A DNA stretch of 64,000 nucleotides from Clostridiales bacterium (GCA_009782505.1 WRIW01000004.1:1-64000); one strand, 5' to 3'. Shown: positions 27,322-36,589, counted from the first letter of the stretch. The notes: generated by a model from the sequence alone, not told the origin. A program made the numbers and translations.

Positions 27322-28722
27322 TCACAAAACGGGGGCCTTTCCTATTCTTTCGACGCCGCGTTTCACCGTCCAGCCGGGAGGGCGGGCTTTGGCGGATTCA
27401 GCCGTTGCCGGAGGGCAGCCCGCAAGGCGAACGGTTATATCCGACTCCAGCCACGCGCCGCGGAGGACGCTTTCCCAGTCGGCAATGGTAGCTGGCGCAA
27501 TCGATGTAGTATCAGCAATCGCAGCAGTCGGAGCAGCTGGCGCAATCGATGCAGTATCAGCAACCTCAGCAGTCTCAGCAATCGGAGCGGTCGATGCAGT
27601 CGCCGAAATCGAAGCTATCGCCGCTGCCGCAGCTTCGATAGTCACGGTCAATCTGCCCCCTGCCACTACCGCTCGGTAATCCAATATCTCATCCCGGTTC
27701 AGCAGAAGCTCATCCATCCGGTAAATATTGACGTCATGCTGTAATTCCCGTAAGCGCCCCAGCACCTTGTCGAGCCGGGGAAGCTCGCTGCCGCAGGCGC
27801 ATCTGCCCCATATGAGCCGACCCAGATCGCCTGTGCGGTAGCGGATCAGCGGCATGGCCTCCCGGCGGAGGGTGGTGATCACGATCTCGCCCCAGCCGCC
27901 CTCCGGTTTGACCAAGCCCGTCGCTGCTGTCACCGTTTCTTCCGGCGTCGGATCGGCCCACTCCGGCTCCACGATTTCTATCAGCAGCTCGTCGCAGCGT
28001 ATGTGCTGGCCGTCGTGGGCGGGGCACTCCACCGCGCAGCCATATCCCGTCTCCGTCAAGCCGTAATGGGCAAACACCTCGCAGCCCCAGATCCGGGATA
28101 TGGTTTCCCGCGCCGCATCGGATACATAATCCGCCGAAAGCAACACGTTTGCCGGACGGATATCCGGCGCCAGCAGAGCGAGTTTACGTATTTGCGAGGG
28201 GAGGCCGATTACCGTATGGTATTCGCGCTGCCGCAAGGCCGCCGCTGCGTCGCCGAAATCGGAGATAAGCCCGTAGGCAACAGGAAAGGCGCCCAGCTCA
28301 ACAAGCCCCTTAACCAAAAGCTGCCCGACGCCGTTTTCCGAATCCGTCGGCATAAAGACCATGACGCTGTCGGCGGCATTACACATATATCTCATGCCGA
28401 CGGCAAAGAAGTCCACCGTCCGCTTCAGATCCCCTCCGGAGAAAAACAAACGCTTCGGCGCGCCGCCTGTGCCTGTGCTGTGGATGGTGACGATACGGTC
28501 AACCGTGCCGGCCCCGCCGCATACCATGTCGGCGCCGCGCCCGGCGATATCACGGGCTGTGGTGAATGGAAGCCTTTGCAGATCCGCCAGCGCCTTTAGC
28601 GGCAGATCGACGCCCGCGAGCTTTTCCCGGTAGAAGCGGCTGCGTTCCGCCGTGAAAATCAATTGGGCATTCAACATCGCCAATTGGTAATCGGCAAGAC
28701 TCAAACCTTTTGGAATATCCAT
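27322..28722 (-). CDS. AMP-dependent CoA ligase-like (phenylacetate-CoA ligase-like, DVU_1553-type) with low-complexity insertion
   Basis: TIHSTGTGGAPKRLFFS, HYGLTETGYGCAVEC, YRTGDLGRLIWGRCACGSELPRLDKVLGR; Ala-rich insert at 27486-27640. Confidence 0.8.
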   Translation of the reverse strand: MDIPKGLSLADYQLAMLNAQLIFTAERSRFYREKLAGVDLPLKALADLQRLPFTTARDIAGRGADMVCGGAGTVDRIVTIHSTGTGGAPKRLFFSGGDLKRTVDFFAVGMRYMCNAADSVMVFMPTDSENGVGQLLVKGLVELGAFPVAYGLISDFGDAAAALRQREYHTVIGLPSQIRKLALLAPDIRPANVLLSADYVSDAARETISRIWGCEVFAHYGLTETGYGCAVECPAHDGQHIRCDELLIEIVEPEWADPTPEETVTAATGLVKPEGGWGEIVITTLRREAMPLIRYRTGDLGRLIWGRCACGSELPRLDKVLGRLRELQHDVNIYRMDELLLNRDEILDYRAVVAGGRLTVTIEAAAAAIASISATASTAPIAETAEVADTASIAPAAPTAAIADTTSIAPATIADWESVLRGAWLESDITVRLAGCPPATAESAKARPPGWTVKRGVERIGKAPVL

Positions 28723-29342
28723 ATACCATATCCCGCTTTCACTTCCCGCAGCTGCTTCCGGGTTTCGTCATCCAAATAGGCGTCGGCGGTCCCGTCCATC
28801 AGCATTTGCGCGAACATGGACCGCAAATCCCGCGTATGGTCGATAAAGCGGCAAAGCAAAAAGCCGTGCCCAATAAAATAGCCTTCCAGCGACCGCAACG
28901 CGTATACGCGACGAAGCAGCGTTTGTCTAACGCGTAAGTCGTCTTCGCCATAAGTGAACAGATCGCTCAACAGCAAAAACCCCTGGCCCCGGAGTACCCG
29001 GGCAGCCTCCGCCGCGACGGCGGACGGATCCTCCGTCAATGAGAAAACACATTCCATGAGAATGGCGTGAAAGAAATCGTTGTCAAACGGCAAGGCATCC
29101 GCAGTTGATTTCACTACCATTGCCGATGGGCAATTGACTGTAGCACAAGCATACGACGTGTCATCCGGTTCGGCGCCATACAGCTCGTATGAGTTGTGCT
29201 CCGCCAGCCAACTCAGCGTAGCGCCCCGGCCGCAGCCGATATCCGCGAGGCGGGCGCCGAAACCAACCAGGGGCCTGAGTAATTCTTCTGTCGACCGTGG
29301 ATGACAGGGATTCAGTTTAGCAAGCCTTTCACCGTAGGGCAT
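28701..29342 (-). CDS. SAM-dependent methyltransferase (DVU_1556/TrsM-like)
   Basis: LADIGCGRGATLSWLAEHNSYELYGAEPD, ILMECVFSLTEDPSAVAAEAARVLRGQGFLLLSDLF; overlaps next gene by 22 nt. Confidence 0.78.
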   Translation of the reverse strand: MPYGERLAKLNPCHPRSTEELLRPLVGFGARLADIGCGRGATLSWLAEHNSYELYGAEPDDTSYACATVNCPSAMVVKSTADALPFDNDFFHAILMECVFSLTEDPSAVAAEAARVLRGQGFLLLSDLFTYGEDDLRVRQTLLRRVYALRSLEGYFIGHGFLLCRFIDHTRDLRSMFAQMLMDGTADAYLDDETRKQLREVKAGYGIWIFQKV

Positions 29343-29373
29343 TTTGTATACCTCATTACTGCCGGACGCTGCA

Positions 29374-30786
29374 CTAGGGCTTCATCGCGGTAAGGTATCT
29401 GACGCAGAAAGGCTTCAGCTTTCCTTCGTGGTATACGCGAAGGCTGCAGCGGCGTAAGCGCTCGACGTCCAGGTTCATGGCGTCCTGAAACACCATGGCA
29501 GTGAGGGTGAACCCGTGCTTTCTGACGCCTCGGAGAAAGCCGTCGAAGCTTTCCAGGTCGTCGTCGCAGCAATCGCCGTCTCCATCACAGCAGCAGTCCT
29601 CGCCGACGCAATCGTCGTCGCAGCAGCATTCCTCAGTATTCTCGCCGTCGTTGCCGTTGATACCCGCTTCAGCACCGCCGTCGTTGCCGTTGCCGCCGCC
29701 AACGTCGCCGCCGTTTTCGCCGCCTTCCCGGGACCAGCGCCTTCCTATGTATTCACGATTTTGCGCCGCCGTGGTCACTGTCGGCACGGCGCCGTCGTCC
29801 GCGTGGGAAAGAGGGATCAGCCCACCACTGCTTACAAGAAAGCTGCCGTGGAAACCGCACAAAGGATGGTCGCAGCGGGATGGCAGTAGCCCCGCGTCCT
29901 CGACTTCGGCTTGCTCCCGTATGGCGAGTATCAGCTCGTCCAGGGTATAGCGGTCGTATTCTGACGGCAATACCGGGTATCGGCCGAAGTAGCTAACCGG
30001 TTGGAAATGCACGCCCCGCACCGCCGGCGACAGGGAAGCCCCCAGGCGGATGATATCCCCGACCTGATCGTCATTGACGCCCCGGACTATGGTGGGCACC
30101 AAAGTCACTCCGATTCCGTACTTGTCGCACATATCAATGGCGTTCATCTTTGCGTCAAAGAGCGGCGCTCCCCGCAAAGCCTGGTAAACACGGTCGTTTG
30201 CGCCGTCAAACTGCATGAATACAAAAGAAAGCCCCGCCTCCGCCAAAGCCCTTACATACTCTTCGTCCCGGGACAGGCGCAAGCCGTTGCTATTCAGCTG
30301 AATGTACTTACATCCAAGCCCGCGGCTGTAGGCGATAAGCTCTGGCAGATCGTCCCTCATCGTAGGCTCGCCGCCGGAGAACTGCAGCAAAGGCTTGTCG
30401 TCGGCGTCCAGGATATCTTCCACCGCTCGCTTGAGGTCGGTTAGCTCAGGGTCGGGGCCGGCCTCGAAGTCCGCGAAGCAGTACGCGCAGCGGAGGTCGC
30501 ATCGGCTCGTCACTTCCAATAATACGCAGCATACGCCTTGCAGGTGCCCGCCGCAGACGCCGCAGGCATGCGGGCAGTCCGGGGCTTCATCGTCCGCAAG
30601 TACCGGAAGGTAACCCCGCCATTTTTCCAAATCAACCTTGTCCCGCCATACCGGCACGGAAAAATCACCGTGCTCGGGGCAGGTCTTCTTCATATATACG
30701 CCAGCGCCATACCGCAGCACCTCCGCCTTCACCGGCTTCAGGCACACGGGGCACACAGAGCGCGTCCAACGCAGCAGATCGGCCAT
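29374..30786 (-). CDS. trsS: Radical SAM protein, TrsS-like, with Gly/Asn/Asp and Cys-rich insertion
   Basis: CDLRCAYCFAD radical SAM CxxxCxxC; N-terminal CPVCLKPVKAEV...CPEHGDFSVPVW; start MADLL at 30786 (AGGAAT RBS). Confidence 0.75.
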   Translation of the reverse strand: MADLLRWTRSVCPVCLKPVKAEVLRYGAGVYMKKTCPEHGDFSVPVWRDKVDLEKWRGYLPVLADDEAPDCPHACGVCGGHLQGVCCVLLEVTSRCDLRCAYCFADFEAGPDPELTDLKRAVEDILDADDKPLLQFSGGEPTMRDDLPELIAYSRGLGCKYIQLNSNGLRLSRDEEYVRALAEAGLSFVFMQFDGANDRVYQALRGAPLFDAKMNAIDMCDKYGIGVTLVPTIVRGVNDDQVGDIIRLGASLSPAVRGVHFQPVSYFGRYPVLPSEYDRYTLDELILAIREQAEVEDAGLLPSRCDHPLCGFHGSFLVSSGGLIPLSHADDGAVPTVTTAAQNREYIGRRWSREGGENGGDVGGGNGNDGGAEAGINGNDGENTEECCCDDDCVGEDCCCDGDGDCCDDDLESFDGFLRGVRKHGFTLTAMVFQDAMNLDVERLRRCSLRVYHEGKLKPFCVRYLTAMKP

Positions 30787-30809
30787 ATCATTCCTCGATT
30801 TTATCAAAG

Positions 30810-30837
30810 GGGACGGTGAGTACAGCAGAACCGTCCC
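30810..30837. repeat. Short hairpin related to the 15638 REP-like element
   Basis: GGGACGGT (30810-30817) / ACCGTCCC (30830-30837) within AAAGGGGACGGT...ACCGTCCCTTCTGTGC. Confidence 0.5.
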
Positions 30838-30852
30838 TTCTGTGCCCCTGTG

Positions 30853-31077
30853 TCACCCGCCTTCCAGCCAGGGAAACAACTGCACATAGTCGCCGTCGTG
30901 CACCCGGCTCTCGAAAGGCGCCCATTCCTTGTTGATCAACTGCATCCCTACGTCGTCAGCCTTGAGGCCGACATGCCCGATGAACTCTTCCAGACTCATC
31001 TCACAGCTGATTTCGACCCGGTCGCGCTTTTTGCCGGCCAGGTCGGCCAGCATCAGGTTGAATTCTACATCTACCAT
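30853..31077 (-). CDS. MoaD/ThiS-like sulfur carrier with C-terminal Gly-Gly
   Basis: 74 aa, VHDGDYVQLFPWLEGG terminus; adjacent to AOR gene. Confidence 0.75.
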   Translation of the reverse strand: MVDVEFNLMLADLAGKKRDRVEISCEMSLEEFIGHVGLKADDVGMQLINKEWAPFESRVHDGDYVQLFPWLEGG

Positions 31078-31227
31078 ATGGCAAATAACCTCCCCGCGCC
31101 GCTGAGCATCCGCTTCGCAATGATCATCGACAAAAAAATGGCTATCTCACCGGAAAGCGAGTATAGCCACTCTACTACATTTTATGATATTTCGCAACAC
31201 CCGTTAGACAATGCCTTTCAGCGTCTG

Positions 31228-32940
31228 CTAGACAATGCCTTTCAGCACTTCTTCTTCGGTCAGGTCGAATACGTGGCCGGTGGGCGGCAAAGGTTCGCGG
31301 TACATATACTCGGGTAAGCGATCCATGGCGGGGGATATGCCCGAGGCGATGTTGAACTCCCGCTCGATGCGGGTGGTCTCCGTCCCCTGTGCCCAGAATT
31401 CATCCACCGTCATCTGCTGGCCGGTGATGCCGAACACCAGTTGGGTGAACAGCTCCGGTTTCTTGAATAGATATGACCGGGCAAATATACAGAAGCCCAG
31501 GTTCTCCAACGCGGCCATCTGTACCTGGGTGTTGCGGGACAGGTCGCCTTGCCCTTCGGTAGCGAGGGGCGGTACCTGGCCCCGGGAGCCGTAGCAGTTG
31601 CCCAGGGTATGGTCGCCGCCCATGGGGTTCACCGCGAAGGTCACGCCGTTGCCCTTCAGCGCCCTGGGGTCGTACCCGGGGAAGGCCTGATTCTTCGACG
31701 TGGGGAGATCGTTGATCCCAAATACTTCACCGGTGACTCTGGTGCCGTTTCCGATCACGCGCCCAAGAGGGGTGCCCGCGCGGATCTCATCCATGAGCTT
31801 CAGGAAGCCCGGGCCATCGCCAAACTTCACCAACCCCGCCTCCGCGGCCACGCCGAGGGCGGCGCCTGTCTCGATGGCGTCAAGCCCCAGGTCGTTGACC
31901 TGATGATTTAACCGGGCCAGATCGTCGAAGTTGTCGATGCAGAGATTAGAGCCGAGAAGGGCAATGTTCTCATACTGTACGGTAGAGCATATCTTCTTGC
32001 CGTTTTCGTCGGGAAATATGGAACTGCAGCGGATCATGCAGCCATTCATGCAGGCGACGCCTGTCTTGCCTTCTCCGCCCCGGGCCTGGATCAGCTCTAC
32101 CATCTTCTCGCCGCAGATATTCTCCACCCCTTCAAAGGAGCCTCTGGTGAAGTTGCGGGTGGGCAGGAAGCCCAACTCGTCTACGATCTTGGTCATGCCC
32201 GTCGTGCCGTAGAGCTGATTGCTCTTCTGGATGGTGGGGTAAGCGTCCACCAGCATCTGCTGATATTCTTTCGAGGCTTCGGTATAAGCGGCTTTGTCAA
32301 AGTACTCTACGCGATCTTCCTTCGAAGGCACGATGACGACGGCTTTCACATGCTTGCTGCCCATCAGGGCGCCCAGCCCGCCCCTTGCCGCGAAGCGCAT
32401 GGAGCTGTCCACCGACGCGCAGACCACGCCGGCGCCGCGCATCATGTACTCGCCTGCCGGGCCGTTGCAGATGACGCCGGCCCTGTCGCCGAACTTCTCG
32501 CGCAAGCGGAGGATGGTATCCTGAGCGCCTACCAGGCGCAGATCGTCCATAACCTCAAGGCGGATACCTTCGCCGTCGATGACCAGTACGTAACTGCTCT
32601 GGTCGCCTTTCTCCGGCAAGCCCTCAAAGACGAGGGCGCGGATGCCGTGGCGGGCCAAATCGTTTGCGGCTGTGCCTCCGGAGCTTGCTTCCTTTATCCC
32701 GTTGGTGAGAGGGCTCTTGCCGCCTACGGACAATCTGCCCGAGGAGGAAGTCATGGTACCGCCCAGAAGCCCGGTGGCTATGATCAGTTTGTTGTGGATG
32801 CCTAATGGCTCGCAAGCCGGGTCTACCTCGTCTTTCATAAAACGCGCGATGAAACCGCGGGAGCCGTAGGGGGTGTACTTGCCCGCGTCCTCCTGTGTGA
32901 TTTTTTTCGCGCCCATGTCGATCCTGACGATTTTTGCCAT
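31228..32940 (-). CDS. Aldehyde ferredoxin oxidoreductase family protein (AOR-1)
   Basis: MAKIVRIDMGAKKITQED..YGSRGFIARFM; GLLGGTMTSSSGRLSVGGKSPLTNGIKEASSGG; CMNGCMIRCS cluster motif. Confidence 0.92.
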   Translation of the reverse strand: MAKIVRIDMGAKKITQEDAGKYTPYGSRGFIARFMKDEVDPACEPLGIHNKLIIATGLLGGTMTSSSGRLSVGGKSPLTNGIKEASSGGTAANDLARHGIRALVFEGLPEKGDQSSYVLVIDGEGIRLEVMDDLRLVGAQDTILRLREKFGDRAGVICNGPAGEYMMRGAGVVCASVDSSMRFAARGGLGALMGSKHVKAVVIVPSKEDRVEYFDKAAYTEASKEYQQMLVDAYPTIQKSNQLYGTTGMTKIVDELGFLPTRNFTRGSFEGVENICGEKMVELIQARGGEGKTGVACMNGCMIRCSSIFPDENGKKICSTVQYENIALLGSNLCIDNFDDLARLNHQVNDLGLDAIETGAALGVAAEAGLVKFGDGPGFLKLMDEIRAGTPLGRVIGNGTRVTGEVFGINDLPTSKNQAFPGYDPRALKGNGVTFAVNPMGGDHTLGNCYGSRGQVPPLATEGQGDLSRNTQVQMAALENLGFCIFARSYLFKKPELFTQLVFGITGQQMTVDEFWAQGTETTRIEREFNIASGISPAMDRLPEYMYREPLPPTGHVFDLTEEEVLKGIV

Positions 32941-33050
32941 TTTCAGAGCCTCCCTAATCCTTTTTGATTTATTTTAGCACAGACTACTCAAAACGCAAGA
33001 ATATATGATATAATTTCCCAAATACTTAATTTCGAATTGGAGGGTTCAGC

Positions 33051-33419
33051 ATGACAAGGATATCGATTCACGAGTCGGAAGTGGAAGGGACACTAAAAAC
33101 GGAACCTTGGGTCAGGTTATCCAAACTACTGATCAGCGAGCATGAATTCGGCGCCAAGCAGATTTCCATGGGTATAAATATTTCCCAGCCCGGCAGCGGC
33201 ATTCCCATGCATAAGCATACGGACAGCGAGGAAGCGCTGTACGTGGTCGAGGGCACCGGCAAGCTGACTTGCGGCAGCGAGACGGCGGAGCTGAAGCCCG
33301 GCACCGCGTTTTTCTCGCCCCTGGGCGTGGATCACATCGTCGAGAACACCGGCGACGTACCCCTTAAGATCGTCTGGGCCTACGCCCCTCCCCTGGAAGA
33401 CCATCTGATCAAGAAGTAA
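33051..33419 (+). CDS. Cupin-domain protein
   Basis: PMHKHTDSEEALYVVEGTGKLTCGSETAELKPGTAFFSPLGVDHIVENTGDVPLKIVW. Confidence 0.9.
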   Translation: MTRISIHESEVEGTLKTEPWVRLSKLLISEHEFGAKQISMGINISQPGSGIPMHKHTDSEEALYVVEGTGKLTCGSETAELKPGTAFFSPLGVDHIVENTGDVPLKIVWAYAPPLEDHLIKK

Positions 33420-33493
33420 TCACAGGCCTGCTAGGCGCGGCGCGATACCGCTCTTTACGGTATCGCGGGCGGTATCGGTTTAGGAACGAAAAT

Positions 33494-33528
33494 ACGCCGG
33501 AGCGTGATCGTCAGCCCCGGCGTTTTTT
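33494..33528. terminator. Rho-independent terminator
   Basis: ACGCCGG...CCGGCGTTTTTT. Confidence 0.6.
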
Positions 33529-33558
33529 GCTTTCTGCGGCGGATGCGGCCCTCCGCTG

Positions 33559-34599
33559 CTACAGCTTGGCCGCCCCGTACTGCTCGGCGGTCTTGTTGAG
33601 CAGCTCCACTACGGCGGCGTCCAGGGGGATGCCGTCCTTCTTCTTCTGCTCTGTGATGTTGTGCTCGATCTCCCCCGCCATGTAGATGGCGCCGCCCTTG
33701 GGCTTGAGGTTCTTGATGATATCCACCACGGCGTCCACATTCGCGGCAAAGAGGCCGTAGTCGATGAAGTCCGCTATGTTGATGGCGATGAAGGCGTGGC
33801 CCGTGTCCGACGGGCCGCTCATGTCCGTGATGTTCTTGACCGTGCCCGTGAGCCCGGTGTCCGTCATGACGCCGCAGATCAGGTCGACGATCAGGGACAG
33901 CGCCGAGCCTTTGACGCCGCCGATGGGGACCAGGCTGCCTTTCAGCGCCTCGTTTGGATCCGATGTGGGATTGCCGCCTTCGTCAAGTCCCCAGTCCAGG
34001 GGTATTTGCTCATTCTTCAGGGCGGAGAGGCGGATCTTGCCCCTGGCTACGGTGGACATCGCCATATCCAGCACGATGGGGACTTTATCATGCGCCGGTA
34101 CCGCTATGCTCAGGGGATTGGTGCCCAGCAGGGGCGTCGCCGTGCCGAATGGCGCGATGGCAGGCGAGGCGTTTGCCATCGTTATACCGATCATGCCGTC
34201 CTCCAGCGCCATCATGGAAAACCAGCTAGCCGTGCCGAAGTGGTTGGAGTTGCGCACCGCTACCATGCCGATACCGAAGTCCTTCGCCAGCTCGATGGCT
34301 TTCTTCATCGCCTTGTGGCCGGCGAGTTGGCCTAAGCCGTTTTCCGCGTCAAGCAGGGCGGTGGCGCCCCTTTGCCTGATGTATTTCATCTCCGGCTGAA
34401 GATTCATGATCCCCGTGCCGATGCGTTCCGTATACGTGGGTAAGCGCACGATCCCGTGGGAGCTCACATTCCTCAAGTCCGCGAATATCAATGAATCCGT
34501 GACGATTTCGGCGTTTTCCTCCGTCAAGCCCATTTTAACGAGCAGGCCCACCGAGAATTTGTTTAGCTGTTCTATGGAGTATTTCCGTTCTTCCGCCAT
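33559..34599 (-). CDS. Malate/L-lactate (Ldh_2 family) dehydrogenase
   Basis: SSHGIVRLPTYTERI, VAVRNSNHFGTASWFSMMALEDGMIGITMANASPAIAPFG, LGTNPLSIAVPA. Confidence 0.92.
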   Translation of the reverse strand: MAEERKYSIEQLNKFSVGLLVKMGLTEENAEIVTDSLIFADLRNVSSHGIVRLPTYTERIGTGIMNLQPEMKYIRQRGATALLDAENGLGQLAGHKAMKKAIELAKDFGIGMVAVRNSNHFGTASWFSMMALEDGMIGITMANASPAIAPFGTATPLLGTNPLSIAVPAHDKVPIVLDMAMSTVARGKIRLSALKNEQIPLDWGLDEGGNPTSDPNEALKGSLVPIGGVKGSALSLIVDLICGVMTDTGLTGTVKNITDMSGPSDTGHAFIAINIADFIDYGLFAANVDAVVDIIKNLKPKGGAIYMAGEIEHNITEQKKKDGIPLDAAVVELLNKTAEQYGAAKL

Positions 34600-34769
34600 T
34601 TTTTGCCCCTCCGCTTCTCATTTTATACCTAAAAGTAAATCATGAGTTATTCTAACACCGCGTATTTTTTTTGTAAAGAAACAGATGGTTCCGCGGATTC
34701 CCTCTTGCGTTTTGCCATTTGTAGAATTATGATGGAAGTCGATCGATCGCGACGCCGGGAGGGACTCAT

Positions 34770-36053
34770 ATGCTGGATGCGAGAAGAATTCGAACAGACG
34801 CCGGTATGGTTAAAAATAGCTTGCTGGACCGAAACGCCGATTCCGGGCTGGTAGACAAGTTCCTGGCCGCCGACGAGAAGCGGCGGAAGAACCTGGCTGT
34901 CAGCGAGGAGAAGAAGGGCCTGCGCAATAAAGCCAGCGCCAATGTCGCCCGGATGAAGAAGGCCGGCGAGGACGCCGCCGTCATCATGGAGCAGACCCGG
35001 GCTTTAGGGGACGAGATCAAGGTGCTGGACGACGAGCTTAGGGATATCGAAGAGGAGATACAGTTTATCCTTCTTCATATACCAAACGTCCCCCACGAGA
35101 CTGTGCCCGTCGGTAAAGACGAGGGGGCCAACGAAGAGATACGCCGCTGGGGCGAGCCCCGGGAGCCCGGCTTCCTTGTGAAGCCCCACTGGGAAGCGGG
35201 CGAGGCTTTGGGCGTCCTGGACTTTGAGCGGGCTTCCAAGGTCACCGGCGCCCGCTTCACTTTCTACCGCGGGCTTGGGGCAAGGCTGGAAAGGGCGCTT
35301 ATTGCATTTATGTTGGACCTGCATACGCTGAAGCATGGTTACGAGGAGCTCATCCCCCCCTTTATTGTCAATCAGCATAGTATGACCGGTACCGGCCAGC
35401 TTCCGAAGTTCGCGGAAGACAGCTACCGGTTGGAAGGTTCGGAGGGGTACTACCTCGTGCCTACCGCCGAGGTGCCCGTCACGAACTTCTACCGGGAGGA
35501 GATATTGGACGCCCAGCGGCTTCCGATCTATCACTGCGCGTATACGCCTTGCTTCCGTTCGGAGGCGGGCGCCGCCGGCAGGGACACCCGCGGCCTCATC
35601 CGCCAGCACCAGTTCAATAAGGTGGAGCTCGTCAAGTTTGCCCTGCCGGAGAATTCCTACGATGAGCTTGAGGCGCTCACTGCCAACGCGGAAGAGGTGC
35701 TAAAGCAGCTGGAGCTGCCATACCGCGTCGTAACCTTGTCTACCGGCGACCTTGGGTTTTCCTCCGCCAAGACTTACGACCTGGAAGTCTGGCTGCCCAG
35801 CGCCGGTATGTACCGGGAGATATCCTCCTGCTCCAACTTTGAGGATTATCAGGCGCGCAGGGCGAATATCCGCTTCCGCCGGGAGCCGAAGGCGAAGCCG
35901 GAGTTTGTCCATACGCTAAACGGCTCCGGGGTGGCCATCGGCCGCACGACCGCGGCTATACTGGAGAATTATCAGAACGCCGACGGGAGCGTGACCATCC
36001 CCGCGGCCCTCCGCCCGTATATGGGCGGCATTGATACGATCCCGGCTATATAA
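34770..36053 (+). CDS. serS: Seryl-tRNA synthetase
   Basis: [80 protein letters not shown]-type class II motifs (here [26 protein letters not shown]). Confidence 0.97.
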   Translation: MLDARRIRTDAGMVKNSLLDRNADSGLVDKFLAADEKRRKNLAVSEEKKGLRNKASANVARMKKAGEDAAVIMEQTRALGDEIKVLDDELRDIEEEIQFILLHIPNVPHETVPVGKDEGANEEIRRWGEPREPGFLVKPHWEAGEALGVLDFERASKVTGARFTFYRGLGARLERALIAFMLDLHTLKHGYEELIPPFIVNQHSMTGTGQLPKFAEDSYRLEGSEGYYLVPTAEVPVTNFYREEILDAQRLPIYHCAYTPCFRSEAGAAGRDTRGLIRQHQFNKVELVKFALPENSYDELEALTANAEEVLKQLELPYRVVTLSTGDLGFSSAKTYDLEVWLPSAGMYREISSCSNFEDYQARRANIRFRREPKAKPEFVHTLNGSGVAIGRTTAAILENYQNADGSVTIPAALRPYMGGIDTIPAI

Positions 36054-36092
36054 ACCGTTGCCCGGCCGAGCATAAGCCCAGATGAGCGATAG

Positions 36093-36128
36093 AGTTATCC
36101 ACAACTTGTTCACAAATTGTGGATAACT
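36093..36128. promoter_or_regulatory. Inverted pair of perfect DnaA boxes
   Basis: AGTTATCCACAA (36093-36104) / TTGTGGATAACT (36117-36128); each contains TTATCCACA. Confidence 0.65.
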
Positions 36129-36346
36129 TTCCCTTTCGGTAAAAGAATGATGAAATATTTGTAAAAAGCGTGTAAGATCGCACCCGCCATTTAGCGTATT
36201 TAATCGTAATGAGTATAATTCCTGATAAAAGGCGCCGGTTCACAAAACTTTTTCAACAACGATGTGAAAAGTTCTTAACAGTAGTGAGATACGACCCAGC
36301 TCTTGATTTACCGACGCAAAGCCTATATACTACCTGTAGCCACTAT

Positions 36347-36438
36347 GGAGGGATACCGAAGCGGTCATAACGGGGCGGACTTGAAATCCGTTAGGGGCCT
36401 CGTGTCCCACGTGGGTTCGAATCCCACTCCCTCCGCCA
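36347..36438 (+). tRNA. tRNA-Ser (anticodon TGA), CCA encoded
   Basis: GGAGGGA...TCCCTCC-G-CCA; anticodon stem CGGA-CTTGAAA-TCCG; long variable arm typical of tRNA-Ser. Confidence 0.95.
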
Positions 36439-36451
36439 TTTTGTGATAAAT

Positions 36452-36497
36452 CCGAACTCGTCCGCTCACCAATAGTTCCGGTGGGCGACGGGTTTGG
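36452..36497 (+). terminator. Imperfect hairpin terminator after tRNA-Ser
   Basis: CCGAACTCGTCCGCTCACC / GGTGGGCGACGGGTTTGG followed by CTTTGTTCGTTTT. Confidence 0.5.
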
Positions 36498-36516
36498 CTT
36501 TGTTCGTTTTGTAAAA

Positions 36517-36568
36517 TTGACAATAATATTTTAGTGAAGTATAATTGACTAAATCATACTTCACTAAA
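36517..36568 (+). promoter_or_regulatory. Consensus SigA promoter overlapped by 13-bp palindromic operator
   Basis: TTGACA (36517-36522), 17-nt spacer, TATAAT (36540-36545); inverted repeat TTTAGTGAAGTAT (36530-36542) / ATACTTCACTAAA (36556-36568). Confidence 0.75.
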
Positions 36569-36589
36569 TAAAGTTCGGAGGATCGTTCC

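Noticed and set aside
30700-30786. Selenocysteine in the TrsS-like protein
   Set aside because: Some TrsS family members are selenoproteins, but here the motif reads Cys-Pro-Val-Cys with no in-frame TGA.
34640-34770. T-box riboswitch upstream of serS
   Set aside because: Only about 110 nt of intergenic sequence and no recognisable AGGGTGGNACCGCG-type T-box or terminator.
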